A stretch of 64,000 nucleotides of DNA from Lamellibrachia columna (lineage: Eukaryota > Annelida > Polychaeta > Sabellida > Siboglinidae): positions 57,954,010 to 58,018,009 of the forward strand of contig OY759266.1 in NCBI GenBank assembly GCA_963662155.1, written 5' to 3'. Of the stretch, positions 62,681 to 64,000 are shown piece by piece. The position numbers and the translations under genes were made by a program. Each line of letters opens with the position of its first letter. Position 1 is the first letter of the stretch. The notes under the pieces are model-generated. The model was given only the letters and a program-made list of their open reading frames with translations, made no database searches and was not told the DNA's origin.

Positions 62681-63115
62681 AGACGCACTGCTGTTGCCCA
62701 TTGAATGAGGACATGGGTCGCTTGCTCTCCGTGTCACAGTACTGTCTGTGGCAGTGGTGGCCGTCTGGCAGTGACAGCAGTGATGTTGGGACCAATGACG
62801 GTGTGTTCTGTCACTGGCACGGAAACAATTGTGAAAGTGATTGAAGTCACCTATGTATGTGTGGCATCCTGTGGTCTGGTGCCTTTTGTCGTCACTATGG
62901 CATCATTCCATCACTAGTTTGTGGCAACGCACTTTTAATGAGGCATTTTGTGTAGATATATAAATTGTTTTAGTGGCACTCGGTCTAATGCTGTGGCACA
63001 ACAGTGACTGGATGCTGTGGCGTCATAAGGGCCCTGTGGAAACAAACGTTTTAAATGTAGATAATTTTGAATATAATATGTATAGTCTGGTTAATAAATG
63101 TGTATCACTTATTCC
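62681..63115 (+). other. 3' UTR of the helicase gene, with poly(A) signal
   Basis: Non-coding after the TAA at 62678-62680. AATAAA is at 63093-63098 in ctggttaataaatgtg, with a T/GT-rich stretch within 40 bp, so the transcript probably ends near 63.11 kb. Confidence 0.65.
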
Positions 63116-64000
63116 GCTCTACAGTCCTGGCAACTGGGTGTTAATAATGTTAAGATAGTCTTTCCTTAGACAAGCAGCACTATATAAGTACATCATGTTG
63201 GCCATCCCAGAAAATGTGACACCTCTGTAGCTTAGGCACATGTTCCTCATCCTCCCAAAATGCAGTAAGTCTTGGCATGTACAGTATTTGTACTATTTGC
63301 ATCTTTAAATTTGTTGATGCTATACCGATTGTTTAACTGTCAAGTGAAATCCCCAGTTGTTAACAAATTAATTTTATTTCAGTTAAATGGGTTGTTATAT
63401 TTAAGTTGGACTATAATTTAGGTGACTGAAGAGGTGGTAGTCTTTTCTGGAATAGCCATGATGCTAGGACGCAGTGGAACGACAGAGCCCTACAGTGCAC
63501 TTGACTTTCAGGAGACAGTCGCACAGTGGGTCTGCATGCCTGGCACAGCTGTGCGCTGGGTGTTGTAACGCCAGTCACACCCCAGCAGTGAACTTACCTA
63601 ATTGTCCTTTTGTAAAGCTGGCTGTACAAGTTGAAGTCGTCCAGTGTGTACCTATGAAGCAACTGGCGAGTCTAGAGAGGCTGGAGAAAGGACAGTGGTT
63701 GCCGTCGAGTCGGCTTCTGTTGTTGTGCCTCGTGTACATGTTACTTGCAGGCAGGCCGAGACGCACGGATGGTTGCCTGTCGTTGTCCATCAGCGGCAGT
63801 AGTGTGGGCGCTGTCACTTGTTGCCGACACAACTAGTAGCACGTGTATGTGGAGGCGACAGTGCGAGTAACATCTCGATCCTTCGTTGCAGCCCCGACAC
63901 AGCAGCAGCAGACATGGACGAAGTGGTCGAATTGAGGGCACTGTCTTTAGGCTCGACCGTCCCCCATTAGGATGAATAACCGTAGACTCGCCAGTGACAC
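63116..64000. other. Downstream flank, unassigned
   Basis: A GC-richer segment from 63460 to the window end. The ATG frame at 63474-63836 has no recognised domain. It could be an extended helicase 3' UTR or the start of another gene. Nothing can be supported. Confidence 0.4.

Noticed and set aside
63474..63836. 120-codon ORF downstream of the helicase
   Set aside because: No domain, and placed after the poly(A) signal; cannot be told from chance.

Overview
The window is animal nuclear DNA. It has intron-rich genes with GT-AG introns, non-LTR retrotransposon debris, TTAA-flanked DNA-transposon remnants and a great deal of tandem repeat. Three conserved protein-coding genes can be read through: an ARHGAP17/ARHGAP44-type BAR-RhoGAP gene (+ strand, first exon upstream of the window, 17 exons at 4675-34575); EXOSC5, the RNA-exosome subunit RRP46 (- strand, one coding exon, 38251-38940); and a complete DDX5/DDX17-type DEAD-box RNA helicase (+ strand, 13 exons at 46770-62680, 706 residues). 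Every splice junction used keeps frame: the RhoGAP exons add to 907 residues plus one split codon, and the helicase exons to exactly 707 codons including the stop. The host looks like an invertebrate metazoan. Minisatellites that copy exon-intron junctions recall, from memory and unverified, a report on amphioxus Adh introns, so a cephalochordate is my best but uncertain guess.

Layout. 1-34.6 kb: the RhoGAP gene. About 45% of this stretch is tandem repeat, in at least a dozen separate arrays. 34.6-37.1 kb: its 3' UTR. 38.25-38.94 kb: EXOSC5, convergent with the RhoGAP gene. 39.7-44.0 kb: two CR1-like LINE copies head to tail, both dead. 44.3-45.8 kb: a diverged satellite and a LINE 3' fragment of another family. 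46.8-62.7 kb: the helicase gene. Its introns hold an antisense transposon-like pseudogene, two piggyBac-type MITEs, a probable tRNA-derived SINE, a 5'-truncated LINE and a likely poison exon. 62.7-64 kb: 3' UTR and unassigned flank.

Most striking pattern. Three minisatellites in the RhoGAP gene (units of 50, 113 and 55 bp) are tandem copies of the last 14-44 bp of the adjacent exon, the 5' splice site and the first intronic bases. Each array therefore lines up about 10 to 45 copies of a working donor site behind the real one. Use of any downstream copy would meet an early stop. Two more arrays begin within a dozen bases of a donor. The helicase and EXOSC5 genes have nothing comparable.

How the genes relate. 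All three are housekeeping-type genes (membrane/actin GTPase control, RNA decay, RNA remodelling/splicing). I see no operon-like or functional link beyond proximity. The helicase intron after motif V contains a 190-nt candidate exon that would truncate the protein, consistent with autoregulation by unproductive splicing in this family.
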